In this document: piece by piece, positions 1 to 12,323 of the stretch | Position numbering within the stretch: the first letter of the stretch is position 1 | Layout of the letters: every line of letters begins with the position of its first letter | Assembly: GCA_950106755.1 (NCBI GenBank) | Contig: OX467087.1 | Span: forward strand, 16,062,047 to 16,126,046 | From: Climacium dendroides | Taxonomy: Eukaryota > Streptophyta > Bryopsida > Hypnales > Climaciaceae | Direction: 5' to 3' | Length of the DNA: 64,000 nt | Notes under the pieces: generated by a model | What the model was told of the DNA's origin: nothing | Databases searched by the model: none | What the model saw: only the letters and a program-made list of their open reading frames with translations | Program-made: the position numbers and the translations under genes

Positions 1-105
1 AAAATTTAATTTTTCTGTTGTTTTGGTCGCGTTGATCCGGTCAAAATCTGATAGAAATCAGTTGATTTCAAGATTTGGTTTCTCATAAAGTAGAGTTGAT
101 GCCAT

Positions 106-354
106 ACATCACAAAGTTTAAACCCTACGGTTTGTTAACAATTATCATGTGGTTATCGTTGTTTCATGGGTTCGCACGTTAATTACAATTTATCACATCA
201 TTATGATGCAATACTTCGTATTGTTACAATGCATAACGATGTGAAGTATTGCATCGTAATGATGCCATAAATTGTAATTAACGTGTGAACCCATGAAACA
301 ATGATAACCACATAATAACTGTTCACAAACCGTAGGGTTTAAACTTTGTGATGT
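106..354. repeat. Long inverted repeat (fold-back / MITE-like hairpin)
   Basis: The left arm (about 106-217) and right arm (about 243-354) are nearly perfect reverse complements of about 110 bp, separated by about 25 bp. The arms begin and end with ACATCACAAAGTTTAAACC and its complement, and differ at only about eight positions. No coding potential is seen and no clear target-site duplication could be fixed. It lies upstream of the PXA-PX gene. It could be a fold-back MITE, and if transcribed it would form a long hairpin RNA. Confidence 0.8.
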
Positions 355-2057
355 TGTCTCAATCCGAAGGGCAGAGCCAAAAAAAATTCTGAGAAATTTA
401 TCTGAAAATTACAGCTGGAAAATAGCTGAAAGACTGAAAAGGCTGAAACCACTTTCTGACTGATCCGTGCACTAAATAGCGGCTTAAAGTAAAATGAATC
501 TGGCGGAGCAACCAAGGAATTCAAAACTGAGAATAGAGATTCGGAGTCTCACACGCAGAGCAGCGTTGCAGACCTGTAAGTTCCTGTTCCAACGCTGGTG
601 CGCAACGTGGGCGCCATGGCTTCGATTTCTTTTTAATTAGATCACGATCCTTGCAATTTTAGGTCATTTTGATACTAAATTCCCTGTCCCCCATCTCTAC
701 AGCGTTTCCGAAACTTCACTTGATCGCAACTGAAGCTTTATTCGTGTTTTTTTAATTTATTGGATGCGATGTTCTCAGTTGAAGGAGCGCTGGCCAGTGT
801 GAAGAAGCTTCATCATCTGCTGTACATCTCCATCTCTAATTTACACACGCTATGCCGTCTCTTAGGTCCCCGGAGCTCCCTGAGATTTCTCTCTGTTTTC
901 TTTTTTTGAATTCATTGTCCACAATTCTCGTTTGTTTTCCGCCATGGCGCACTAGTAGTGCTTGCGTCGCGGTGACGGTTAACTTCGAGTGATAGAGTAT
1001 CGTGGAAAATACGCTTCGCTTGCGGCTGATCCGGAATTCGTTTGCTCTGCGTTTCATCAGGTTTCGGGGATTTTTGGTGACAGGGATTGGTGCGGTGTTC
1101 GCGATTGTATGTGCAAAGATCGCGTTTTCAAGAGCATCACGTTCAGGACAGCGCGTTCATCAGGTTTCGAACGAGAGAGGGAATTTTTTTTGAATTGTTG
1201 GCTTGGTGCTAGGGTTTGGTTTTGCTGTGAATCTCTGGTTGATGTGAAGCTCTGACTCCAGCTCTGTGCGTGTTTAACTTGGATCTGACATTGCGAACTA
1301 TTCGCCTGGATTGTAGCTTTGGTTCACTGCGTTTTGTGAATTTTGTTTGACTCCGTGCTGTGTAAGCGTGCGATGGAAAGAGTAAGGCCGGGGCGATTGA
1401 GTAAGGTCTGGTGGTAGTGCTGTTCGAATGCGGTGGAGGTTATGCCACTGGGGAGACACTCATCTCGACTGATTTATCTCTGCAGATTTTTTTTTCAAGG
1501 CTCGTCGATCATTTTGGAATCTATGAAGGCGATTGGCGTGTTTGCAAGTGGCGTCTTGATGGCTGGAGAATTTTAGTAGGGCAAGAATCACCCTGATGCA
1601 GTATTATTTTCGACTTAGTTTGGGATTCCTGGATTAAAGCAGGGTGTAGGGTTTGCAAAGCGTGAAATAAGGATTACAGAATTTCGACATTGCTGGATAA
1701 AGGTCATCTACGAGTTTCGTCCGCCCCAACGAACATTAGTCTTGGTTTCCGATCAACAGGGAAAGGAATGGGTTTCGAAACCAAGTAGAGACATTGACAT
1801 ATCTTGTTATAGCAGCTGTTCCGGGCACTTCATTGGGAATACCTTAAGCAGAGGCTTTGCAAAACCACATGTTCCAGCCCTTGCTTTCTTTGATTGACAG
1901 CAATAAGCAGTGCCGTGATGCGTTTTTCTGCGCGCCACATGAAGGCACGACCTCCCGATTGGCTCTACAAGTGGGACAAGTTAGGCTTGCCAGTTAAAGC
2001 TTTGAAGCTGTTGTCTGCCTTGCAAATCATCCAGTGTTAATTTTTTAGGCAGTAGCG
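355..2057 (+). other. Upstream region and probable 5' leader of the PXA-PX gene
   Basis: No protein family is recognised here. The base composition is more balanced than in the repeat-rich parts and T-rich tracts are frequent, as in a leader with an intron. A donor-like CTGTAAGT lies at about 575 and acceptor-like TTTTTTAG and GGCAG lie at 2048 and 2052, just before the ATG at 2058. Another acceptor-like TTGACAG lies near 1900. One or more leader introns are therefore plausible but unproven. Short ORFs on either strand look like chance. Confidence 0.35.
1918..2040 (+). CDS. Possible upstream ORF (40 codons) before the PXA-PX start
   Basis: An ATG at 1918 opens a 40-residue frame rich in basic and hydrophobic residues (it contains PPDWLYKWDKLGLP). 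It stops at 2038-2040, only 17 bases before the main ATG. If the last leader exon begins near 1901, after TTGACAG, the frame would be in the mRNA and could damp translation of the main ORF. If a leader intron ends at 2048 or 2052 instead, it is spliced out. Function is not claimed. Confidence 0.25.
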   Translation: MRFSARHMKARPPDWLYKWDKLGLPVKALKLLSALQIIQC

Positions 2058-5000
2058 ATGGACGCTTGGACGGATCTGTTGGAGGAAGCGAAGCGTCGGG
2101 CAATTCTGGTGGCGATATTGGCCCTCACCCTCGCCTACGTAATGTCCTTGACCAGTAGTTCAGTGTGGATTAATTTTCCCATTGCAATCCTATTGTTAGC
2201 TGCTCTGCGCCGTGTTTCCTTGGAGACTGAAATTCGGTGGAAACCTCCCCCAACCGAGCATGTCGCACCACAGCTGAATCGACGCCAGCTGAGCAGCCAG
2301 GACCCGCTTCTCTCCGAAGCCTCTCGTGCTGCTGCAAATCGCTGTCGCCACCACTTTGATTCACCCGTTGTGGAGGCCGCTATTGATGAGCTCACCCGAA
2401 GCTTAATTGATGAATGGGTGACCAACCTCTGGTACTCCTCCATCACCCCTGACCAAGAGGCTCCCGAGGAACTTCGCATTCTCGTGAACGGCTTGATCTC
2501 CGAGGTTGCACAACGTGCAAAGCGTGTGAACCTGATCACTCTTCTTTCCAAGGACGTGGTGGATCTTGTTGGCACTCACTTCGATCTGTACCGGCGAATG
2601 AAGGCCAAAATTGGACCTGACATAATTGGCTCCCTCTCTACCGAAGAACTAGACGAGAAGTTGAAGCATGCTATGATGTCGTCTCGTGAGCTCCATCCCG
2701 CGCTTGTGTCCCCTGAAGCTGAATACAAGGTGCTGAAGCGGTTGTCAGGAGGTGTAGTTGCCTTGGTGCTCAAAAGGCAAGATGCCCAGTGCAGGTTCTT
2801 TAGAACCATGGCACGGGAGTTTCTGGCTTGTGTAGTGCTGCGACCTGTTATCAACTTTGCCAATCCTGGGTTCATTAATGAATTGATTGAGAATCTGGCA
2901 TTGGCTTCGGAAGAGAAGGCGCGTCTCGCAGCTGAAGAGGCTGCTGAAGCTGCCGAAGCTGCCAGGCAACGAATTCCTGAGCGGGTGCTGCAGCGGAAGG
3001 CTTCAGTTTCGGGTCTTGAAATGATTGCGCTTGGGAAGTCAGATTCCACCGTGAGAGGGTTAGAAATTGTCCCATATCAGAAGAATGATAGAGGACTCTC
3101 TGTTTCGGTAGGAGACCTCGGGACGTCTTCCCCTGTGGACTCAAAAGTGGGTAAAGAGTCTGGCTATTCTGATGATGCAGGAGAATTGAGACCTATTCCT
3201 CGTGGAGATTGGGCCCAAGTTTTAGATGCCGTAACGCAACGGCGAGCTCAAGCACTGACCCCAGAGCATCTAGATAATTTATGGACCAAAGGGAGAAACT
3301 ATAAGAAGCGTGAAAGTGAAAAAGCCGCAATTCGTGCTGGCATCACCCTCAGCAAGAACGACAATTCCGGAAAAGCTTTGCCATCGACCAAAGGACCTGC
3401 AATCTCGCCCCAAGGGATAATCACCACAGGTTCTGTAGATGTGGCTGATATTATATCGCCTTCCTCTAGCTCAGCTCATCCGGTTAAGAAAGAACGCAAC
3501 GAGCAGTACAAGGCTCTGCTGTTTGGGGATTCAAATGATGGAGATAAAGGAATCCCTGGAATTGGATTCTCGCCGGTTAAATCGTCGCCTTGTCATCGAG
3601 AAACGACAGAGGGTTCTCGTGAGACTCAGGGTACGCCTAGTAGGAAAAGCTTAGACTTTGTGAAATGTCGAAGCGATGAGGACTTAACGACTTACAATAG
3701 GAACAATCCTGCAGATGTCATACAAGAGGACAATGATGAGAAGGATGTGGCAATGTCAGATTTCGGACCAAGGAATGTACAGCGACCTCCACGACATTTA
3801 TCTCGCCACCGGAGGTCGAGAAGTATGGGCGGTGATCTGGATGAGTGGCAGGAATCTGATTTGCCAGTGGAGGGCTTTTCGACCCTGTTGAATGCTGGGG
3901 AAGGACCCCTGAATGCTGGGGAAGAAACTCTGAATGAAGACACTGCAAGAAATAATCAGAAACAGAGAAAGATCAATGAAGCAAAGGAAGAGGGAAAGTC
4001 ATTTCGTCCGTCTATAAGGACTCAGACATCAGCTACAGGGGCGACTTCTCATGTATCGTCCGCAGTACTGAAGTGTCGAGTAAGTTATAAACTGGTTCTA
4101 TTTCGCATATTTTAAAGAAATTGACCCTTGATTATGGACTTTCATTGTGGTCGTATCGCTGTTCTCACATATCTTAGCTTTGCTATGGTTTATTTCTTTG
4201 TGGCCAGGTCGTGGGAGCTCATTTTGAGAAGAGTGGTTCGAAGGCATTTGTCGTGTATACTATTAAGGTTACAGATACTGGCAATCGAAGCTGGCAGGTT
4301 GAAAGAAGGTCTGGTTATAAATGATGAAACCTTCATTCAGACATGTACTCTATATATTGTAATCTTTGCGCATAGACCAACAAAGTTGTTTTCCTGGAAG
4401 CTCTGTTATGAAATCGTAAATCAAATGTTCGTCTTATCCTAAACATTTTTCTGCACATGAGCTGCTTTAAATAGACTGCCAAGTTTAATGTGCACATTTT
4501 GGTTGTTTCTGATGTAGGTATCGCAACTTTGAGCAGTTACATAGGCGTTTAAAAGATGTGCCATCTTACTGTCTTAGTCTTCCTCCAAAGAGGTTTCTCT
4601 CGTCCAATCTTGACACCACTTTTGTCCGGGAGCGTTGCATACTTCTTGGCAAGTATTTGAAAGTAAGTGCAGTCCTGCGATTGATTATTTATAATTCGGG
4701 TTTTGATGTTCTATGTGTCTGCCTCCACTTCCAATTTTAGGACCTTGCAGGCTGAAGTTTTGATGCGTAAGGTTTGAGGTACTTCAAAATGTTAGAGATC
4801 TTCCAGTATTCTTGTTCATAATGAGATAATCTTGTGGCTATGATTTGCATTTTGTTTGTTTCTTTTAGTACTCATTATCTTCTCTGTCTTGACAGGAATT
4901 GTTAGCAATTCCAAGCGTTGCTGAATTGCATGAAGTGCGGGATTTCTTTAGTGTTAACTCTCAGGTGACACCTTACAACCATTCATTGTCGATGGGAACG

Positions 5001-7879
5001 GAATTTTACTGATTTTCTTTTTAGTGCCTTGAAGCGTTGGGAAATTTTCATGGTTGAATTTTGTGCAATCGTTGGATCTAGATATATGACGTTTTATCGG
5101 GTAAGTTGCTTTGTTCATCAAATGAGGACTGTGATCCCTGTAGGCGAAGTTTACTTTTTCGGTCAGCAGACACTACACCAAATGATGACCTTGTTTAGTT
5201 TTGGAGGATTCAAGAATGTTTTCGATTTTTTTCTGAATGTTGGTATTATTGCTTCCAGCATTATTCATTTGGCATTTCACCATCCATGATGAAGACGTTA
5301 GCAGGTACTTTGTCTCACCGTCCTGGTCACCTATGAATACTCGAGTGATTCCTCTAGAAGAGCAGTCAAAATGAAAGTCCTCGTTATCAATTTTAACAAG
5401 ATTTTTTTTCTGCTTGCTTCTATTACTTATGGTGAGTCGCCTACTCATAAATCCGATATGCATCAGTGAATGTAGATGATGCCATGGACGACATGTTTCG
5501 CCAGATTCGAGGTGTTTCGGATAATATCTCGGGAGCTCTGAATCTAGCAACAAGTGGGATTCGACAAAGGTTTCCGATGGGCAGTGGCGATATTGGTCAA
5601 CCTGCTGCCTTGAGCAGTGCTCAGCCTAACACAAACCTAACATCTAGAAGTTCAACTTCTCCACTCACTGGACCATTGGCAACCCTTGTTATTCCTGACA
5701 GAGACTTTGGTGAAAAGCTGCTGGGCAGCTCGATGTTGGAAGACGAATATGAAGGTAATTTTGGGGGATATGCAGAGGATCAGTTGAATAGTGTGGAACA
5801 AGTGGGATCAGTGGAATGGCACTCAGATGGCGAAATTGCTGGAGATTCTCTTGAGACCAGTGCTTTAAAGGCTGCAGCACATGATTATCGATGGTCCGAA
5901 AGGCGGTTTGATAGAGCTCTGTCAGATGGGAACTCACCAGTCGATTCTTTTGCTTCTGATTTGATTGAAGATGAATTGGTGATTCCTCAGGAGGTATGCA
6001 ATCACAAATACTAATTAGATTCATCACAGAATTGTTTTAGCAATGCTTTCAGTAAAATTAGATTTATTTGGGACTTTCAAACATCATAAAAGAGTCTTTT
6101 TTTGGTGATTCATGGAGAGGAATTCCTATCGTCAGAATCATTTATATGGAGGCCTTTCTATGTATCATGGGGAGGCCTCCATATAGTTTTTATGACCAGA
6201 GGATGACCTTGCCATGAGTCGTGGAGAATTTTCTCTTTATAATGTTGTCTGAATGTTCGTGAAACCTTGTGTTTTCCATTTTGTTGTTTCCTCCATGCGT
6301 ATTCGGGCTCTTTTATGTGACACTTCGGTTAGTTTTTTGGCATTTTTTGATGAGACAAGGTCATCGCTAATCACGTAACTTGGCACCTCGCAGTGGTCTC
6401 CGCCCAAAGTTACCGTCCCTCTTCTGAATTTGGTTGATCAAGTTTTTCAACTTCAAGGTCGTGGCTGGATCAGGTGTGTTGATGAGAATGCATGCTTCCT
6501 GGCAATGTTCAAGTCACTTAGCTACTTTGTGATTAATTAATATAAACTGGAACTCTCCATCGTGTCCGTCATTTTATGTTAGTTTCGTGCGCAACTAGAC
6601 GGTAGCTTTATGAGCTTTTGTCTTCAGTATCACCAACTCTTTGGAGATTTTTTCCAAATGCTCGAAAAAATTGGGTCTCATTGTTTTGCAGACGCCAAGT
6701 TCTATGGATAGCCAAGCAGATTCTTCAGCTTGGTATGGGTGATGCCTTGGACGACTGGCTAATTGCGAGAATACAATGGCTCCGAAAAGAAGAGATGGTA
6801 GCATCAGGAATATATTGGTTGAAGGGGGTGAGCATCAGATTCCCAGATTCATTCAGAAAAAGATGAATTTCAGTTTGTAAGATTGGAGCAGTTCTAACAC
6901 ATTTGTGGCGAGTTTTGATGAGAGATCCTTGGTTCTTTGTAGGTGCTCTGGCCAGATGGTATATTTGTCACGAAACACCCTAGAAATTTATCTCCAACTA
7001 GCTCAACAGTCGTGAAGGATATAGGAATGGAATTTTCTGATGAGATTCAAGAGAGCCTGAATCGTCCAGCGATCAACTCATTCGAACAGACGCGTGAGGC
7101 TGAACGACAAGCTGGGGTGGTGCGGGAGATCATACTTGGTACGCATTTCACTTAATCTATGAAGTCCAGGTCTTCCTTTAGTGTTCGGGTTTGCCTTCAC
7201 ATGTGACCAAGAATATCATGTAAGAGGATATTTTGTATTCGGCTACAGACCCCGTTTTAATGATCTAAATGTACTCCGAACACTTCTGATCGTTTCCTAG
7301 GTTCTTTAAACTCTAGGAACGTGGTCTGATGGAATTTTTTGAGAATACGGAGCAAGTACAACATGAATACTTTTCTAAAGTTTTCGAATACAAGAGTATA
7401 ATTCGTACTTTAATAACCTAGTATGTCACCCTCAGGGTTAGTGAAGTTTCTAATACTGCGTTTGGTGTTGCAGACAAAGCACCCGCTACATTAGTCAATC
7501 TTATCGGCAAGAGGCAATATACAAGATGTGCGAAAGACATCTATTACTTCTCGCAGGTGAGCTGTTGTTAACTTGGACTCATGAATTTGAAGAATGATTT
7601 TAGAGACATGCTTAATTCCGGATGTTTAGTTCTTGCATGGAATTTGGAAGTTTCAGTCTGTTTATCAGTCATTTAGATATTCTAATTGACTTGGCAACAT
7701 GTATCGATATAGGATGGGTCGCTGTTGCGTTTCTTTTTCGACTTATTTGTTTGTTGGGGCTCTTGCAGGCTACTGTGTGCATGAAGCAGCTGGCTTACAG
7801 TCTCCTGGAAATCCTTTTGCTTGCTACTTTTCCAGAGCTTCACGATCTGGTTCTTGATGTCCGTAGCAGTGTTATGTAA
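2058..7879 (+). CDS. PXA-PX-Nexin_C domain protein (SNX13/14/25-like, plant type), 11 exons
   Basis: Exons: 2058-4079, 4208-4308, 4518-4662, 4896-4964, 5259-5304, 5467-5993, 6394-6473, 6692-6827, 6943-7138, 7474-7556, 7769-7879. All introns are GT-AG and phases close to 1171 residues. Residues 13-52 hold two hydrophobic segments, probably an ER/endosome membrane anchor. A PXA domain spans about 90-275, followed by an Ala/Glu helix (283-305). A long, Ser-rich, probably disordered linker runs to about 670. The PX domain (about 672-795) has RRYRNFEQLHRRL and the proline-rich LPPKRF loop, typical phosphoinositide contacts. The Nexin_C domain covers about 985-1150. No RGS domain is seen, as in plant members of the family. 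The family acts at endosomes and ER contacts in membrane traffic. The exact lipid and partners are unknown. The start is the first in-frame ATG, directly before the hydrophobic anchor. Confidence 0.9.
6143..6185. repeat. Short perfect hairpin in intron 6
   Basis: TATATGGAGGCC (6143-6154) is followed by its exact complement GGCCTCCATATA (6174-6185), with a 19-base loop, inside the sixth intron of the PXA-PX gene. It is stable on paper; no function is known. Confidence 0.6.
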
Positions 7880-8396
7880 CGTGTAAGTGATACCGGATCC
7901 ATCTGTTGCTGGCTGTGTTGAAATATTTTTGGAACGCACCTTTTGGAAGGGCAGTTCATGCGGTTCCTGTCGTACCTGCAGTGTCGTTTTGATTTTGGAT
8001 CTCGTCAGGAGCTGACGACATCTGTACCATATCTGGTTCATGTATATCCCCAAATTGGGGGTAGATTCCTAGGCTGTAAATTTTATTGTTAGAAAATACA
8101 TAATTGGTACAATCAATACATCAAGGTATGGCTTTGGTGATTTTTTGCAGTGTTTCCTCAATTATGCTACTGTATAAGCTTATGTGATTAGGATCTGTGA
8201 CTAATAGTTCATTTTTTAAAACACTCATGGTTATTGTGTACCCATGGTTACTGAGAACTTTTAAACACTTGAAGGCAGGTCAATCATCATCTGTTGGTGA
8301 GGGGTGTTCTGCAATTTCTTTTTTTGCACTGGAATGTATTTTCATTTGTGTAGAAGAGAATGGTAGGTCATGTTCATTCCTTCAAAGTTCATGAGC
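7880..8396 (+). other. 3' flank of the PXA-PX gene
   Basis: Non-coding sequence after the TAA at 7877-7879, presumably 3' UTR for the first few hundred bases. I could not fix a polyadenylation signal. A 65-codon ORF (8197-8394) shows no family features. Confidence 0.4.
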
Positions 8397-8615
8397 ACTG
8401 TGTGCCCTGTGCCGTTGCCTCAGTAACTTTCACACCGCAGGTCCAAACAACACAAAAGAAAGCCCGTGAACTCCTCGTAGAAAGCTCGCCAACGGTACCA
8501 AGAAAGTTCAAAAATCAATAATTTTCACACCATGAGTTGGAACATCACGAAACAAAGCCTATGCACCCCTCCTTGCTGAGAACTTTCCGACGGTACCAAG
8601 AATGGTGCCGATCCA
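8397..8615 (+). repeat. Copy of the 240-bp dispersed repeat (family A), with internal duplication
   Basis: The family A consensus can be read from about ten copies in the window. It runs GTGCCTTGTACCATTGCCAC, then AT-rich DNA, then AACTTTCACACCATAGGTTC, CAAAGCCCATGCACCCCTCC, and ends CAAGAGATCTCAAC. This copy contains the central part twice (about 8430-8510 and 8515-8610) and lacks the AT-rich segment. Confidence 0.7.
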
Positions 8616-9501
8616 AATTTTTGATGTCTTATTAGGCACTAAAACTATTAATATATCTACAGATGGTTCAACTGGTTATTTTTAGGACAGCCTACATTAA
8701 AAATTTTGGTCGGCACCTTCAGATGAAGGTAACTTGAATAATTACTTCCCATTTTTTTCATTAGCCAACAGTGAGTAATACAGTCTTACTATATCCATCC
8801 ATTAAGATAGGTCAGATTCCATACTTTACATCCTACTCATCCTAATCTCTTACAAGGAAAGGATTACAAATAAAATGAATCCATCCTTGGTTAAATTTAC
8901 ATGGGATGTGATTAAAATGAACAATGAAAAAAGAAAAACTATAGACTAGATAGTAGAATAAGTGACCTTATGATTTACTACTATATTAACACTTGTTGTA
9001 TCAAACCTCTCCAGAAGATATTACTATATGATCTCTCCTATGTAATCACCATGCTTGCATATTGATGTAGATATTTATTAACCAATTGGTTCAATGCTTA
9101 GTAAGAAGAGGGGGTTATATGAATTCCTTTTATGAATATCAAATTAACTAGTCACCTACCACATAGATATGCCTTAATTATGTCATTTAAGTAACAAATT
9201 GGCTTTAGGTGATGGTGGTTGGAAGTAGGCAACACAAGCTAGCATAACTAAATGCTTCTTTATGACTATAGCCTTCAAGTTTCCTAACAGTAACTAAGGT
9301 CTAATCATGCTTACTAGCCTTAGTTCTAATCACTATTAAAATACAACAAATGGACAAATGTATGTTGTTTTGCCTTGTTAAGTTAGTTGCTTGTGGAAAG
9401 TTTTTGTGAGTGCTTATTGGCTAAGTTCTCTTGAGTATGGTGGCCTGATACTTTTGATTGGAGTTGTATTTTCCAAAATACTGTAGCAAAGTCTTGCTAC
9501 C
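8616..9501. other. AT-rich intergenic DNA, nothing recognised
   Basis: No ORF of note and no motif of a known transposon family was seen on either strand. Confidence 0.6.
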
Positions 9502-9632
9502 GCGATTGAAAACTTGCCACTAGCATTAGCTTTGTTATTGCTTAGAATTATTGTTGAAGCTAAAGTCTGCGATTGAAAACTTGCCACTAGCATTAGCTTT
9601 GTTATTGCTTAGAATTATTGTTGAAGCTAAAG
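9502..9632. repeat. Tandem duplication, two copies of about 67 bp
   Basis: The unit beginning GCGATTGAAAACTTGCC at 9502 is repeated at 9569. The first 65 bases are identical, so the duplication is recent or was copied by slippage. Non-coding context. Confidence 0.9.
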
Positions 9633-10330
9633 TAAACTACTGCTTGTACACTCTTGAGAAGTTTTGATCAATTTTGGACATGGCTTCATCACAAGGAGGT
9701 TCAATAAGTTCTACTTTTGGATAGGTTCCCTTGATACGCCTAATGTTGATTTGGGGTTGGTGTTTTTACTCTAGTAGAAATGTTTTTTTATTTTTTGTGT
9801 GAAAACGATAACAAGCATGTGTGGATTATAAACACCTAATGTAATCTCACTAACATCTCATTTGTGTTTTGTTTTTGGGATGGACATAGGTGAGATCTAC
9901 CACCTCATGAAGAATCCAAACATTTTTAGAAAAGAGTTTATTCTACATTAAAAATCTGAAAGTTATTCCCTCCTTTTCTACTCTTTGTTATAGGGAATCA
10001 CTTCATGATAGAAGCTTTGACTTAGATCATGTATTTATGAGATTATGCAAATATTTGAATACTATTGGACCATGTGTATTGTTGGTACTAAAAGAGACCA
10101 ACCCACTTTAGTCTTTTTTCTTATACTTTGTTGGTAAATTGGCAAGTTTGATTTGATTGGGATACATGAGATGTATATGTGAAAATGCTCCTACTTCTCT
10201 AAGATATTAGAAGTTGAATAGCTTTCATTATATCTATACACCTTGATATGACAATAGATACTATCAGGGTTAATAGGGGCATTTGAAAAAGCATAATTTG
10301 ACATTAGATTTGAAAACTCTTAGATCCAAA
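9633..10330. other. AT-rich intergenic DNA, nothing recognised
   Basis: No coding or transposon signature was seen. Confidence 0.55.
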
Positions 10331-10550
10331 TTATAATTCAAAGTAAACTTGAGAATGAGATCTTTTGGACCATGCATCTCTAGTTGCATGCTTGGTCCAA
10401 TCAAAAAGCCTTTGAATAAAAAAGATGCACAAGCCTTGTTTCATGGCATTTGGACATATGGTGTGAAAGTTATGATTTTTGAGTTTTTCGGGGTCTAAAA
10501 AAAGTAGAAAATTATTTTTATTTTTATTTTGGCTATAGCAATGGTACATG
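10331..10550 (-). repeat. Family A repeat, reverse orientation
   Basis: The reverse complement reads through the family A landmarks: ACCATTGCTATAGCC, an AT-rich segment, ATAACTTTCACACCATATG, TGCCATGAAACAAGG and a final AAAAGATCTCA. It sits head to head with the next copy, giving an imperfect inverted pair. Confidence 0.7.
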
Positions 10551-10559
10551 GTACACTAA

Positions 10560-10830
10560 TAGGATATGTAAAATTAGTATGTTTTATGTCATTGATTCAA
10601 CCACAATAAAAGTAAAATTAATTTTTTAATTTTTTTAAAAACAAAAATAATTTAAAAATCTATAACTTTCAAACCATAGGTCCAAACATTATAAAACAAC
10701 AAAGGTCGTGCACCCCTCCTTGCAGAGAGCTTTCTAATAGTATTAAAAATGTGGCCAACGATGCATGGTTCAAAAGATCTCAAAGTAACAAAAAAACAAA
10801 AACAAAAACAAAAACAAAAACTAATTTTAA
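10560..10830 (+). repeat. Family A repeat, forward orientation
   Basis: It contains AACTTTCAAACCATAGG, GTGCACCCCTCCTTGCAGAG and AAAAGATCTCAA, followed by an A/C-rich AAAAACAAAAAC tract (about 10790-10820). It is diverged from the reverse copy just upstream. Confidence 0.7.
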
Positions 10831-10914
10831 GGTATAAGATTTTTGTGTTGTTGCTACATATTTGACAATCTAATTTGTGTTAAATTCTAGCTTATTCTAG
10901 CTTTCTAGGAATAT

Positions 10915-11190
10915 AATATGTAGTAGTGTGCCTTGTATCGTTGCCACAACCAAAATAAAAGTTAAAGTAATTTTCTACTTTTTTAATTCATAAAAACTTC
11001 AAAACTGAATAACTTTCAAACCATAAGTTCAAACACCACAAAACAAAGCCTATACACCCCTCCTCACAAAGAACTTTATAAAGTATGAAGAACGCAACCG
11101 AGGGATGTATGATCCAAGAGATTTCACCATAACACCGTAACAAACAAAACAAACAAATAGCCTAGTTTAAGGTATGGAATAGTATTGGTG
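10915..11190 (+). repeat. Family A repeat
   Basis: Starts GTGTGCCTTGTATCGTTGCC and contains AACTTTCAAACCATAAG and the CACAAAACAAAGCCTA core. It ends CAAGAGATTTCACC, then an AACAAACAAAT tract and TAGCCTAGTTTAAGGTATGG, the typical end seen in other copies. Confidence 0.7.
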
Positions 11191-12323
11191 CTAAAAACAA
11201 AAATTATTGTCATAAAATATATCTACATCTACATCTTCAATTATAAAGGATGGAGGCATCCATACTATTATACTTGAAAAGACCCGCGCCAAGTGGGTGA
11301 TGGAAGGCTCAACAAGCGTAGTTTAAGTGAGTAGTTCATTGTAGTCCTACCGTGACACTCAAGATTCGCTTACCAAGTTCAATTTGCTAGCAAAATCCCT
11401 AGTCATGAGTTGTTAAATAGCAATTAATGTAGAACTACCCATTACCATATAGATTTGCAATCTAGGTACTTTGGAGAAGTTATTTATGAATTCTCATATT
11501 TTTCAGAGATTGAATCGTTTGAGAGAAGTCAATTACAAAAAGAATGAAGACATTCCGACAAGAATTGAATTTTTTGTGATCAGCATTGTTGAAGCATGAT
11601 CATACCATTGTTGAAGCATGGGCTGATGTGTCCACTCCCCAGTGCATTGCCATCATGATATGTAATGGATTAGTAAGATTGTGGTAATAAGATGGGCCAG
11701 TGATGGAAATGAGAGCTTATAGGTGGCAGAATTGGGTAAATGGTGGTAATGGATAGTTCTACCTTATTAGTCTTGTTGGTAGTGCTCGGTTGGCCTCGCA
11801 CTTGGAGCAAGAAGTTATGCTTACCCTGACGACATGTAATTTGGTTAAGAGTCTAATCCAAAGATAAAATATTCAATATTTGGGCTCACTATAAAGATGC
11901 AGGGTTGGTGAACATAGAATTTCAACACCAAATTTGAAAAAGCCAGTAAAATTTTGCCTCTCAGCACATTTGTTCTCAAGCTTGAAGAGAACCCAAAGCA
12001 TGCCAAGTCCCCTTCAGGAGCCACCATAATTAATGAGTTAATGTAGTAAATTGCATCTTTTGAGTACACTGTGTGCCTATGTTAATTTCTAACAAAATCA
12101 ATAGGGTATTTTTCAAGGGGGTTTATGTGGCAACCTCCCATTTGTTGTTTATTTTTTCAAAATGGGTATAAAAAGGGCACAAAAGTCAAAACTTCAGATT
12201 GCTAAAGTGTAAAAGATAAACATGTGAAAATGTCAAAATGTGCATTCAAAAACACGAATGCTAAAAAGTACATCATCATGTGCCTGGAATGCAATCCTAG
12301 AATAGAAGACTAGTGTGTATGTT
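11191..12323. other. AT-rich intergenic DNA, nothing recognised
   Basis: No reading frame with recognisable features. A 74-codon frame at 11845-12069 (minus) has no support. Confidence 0.5.

Noticed and set aside
2135..3948. Several minus-strand frames of 60-160 codons
   Set aside because: They are shadows of the large first exon of the PXA-PX gene.
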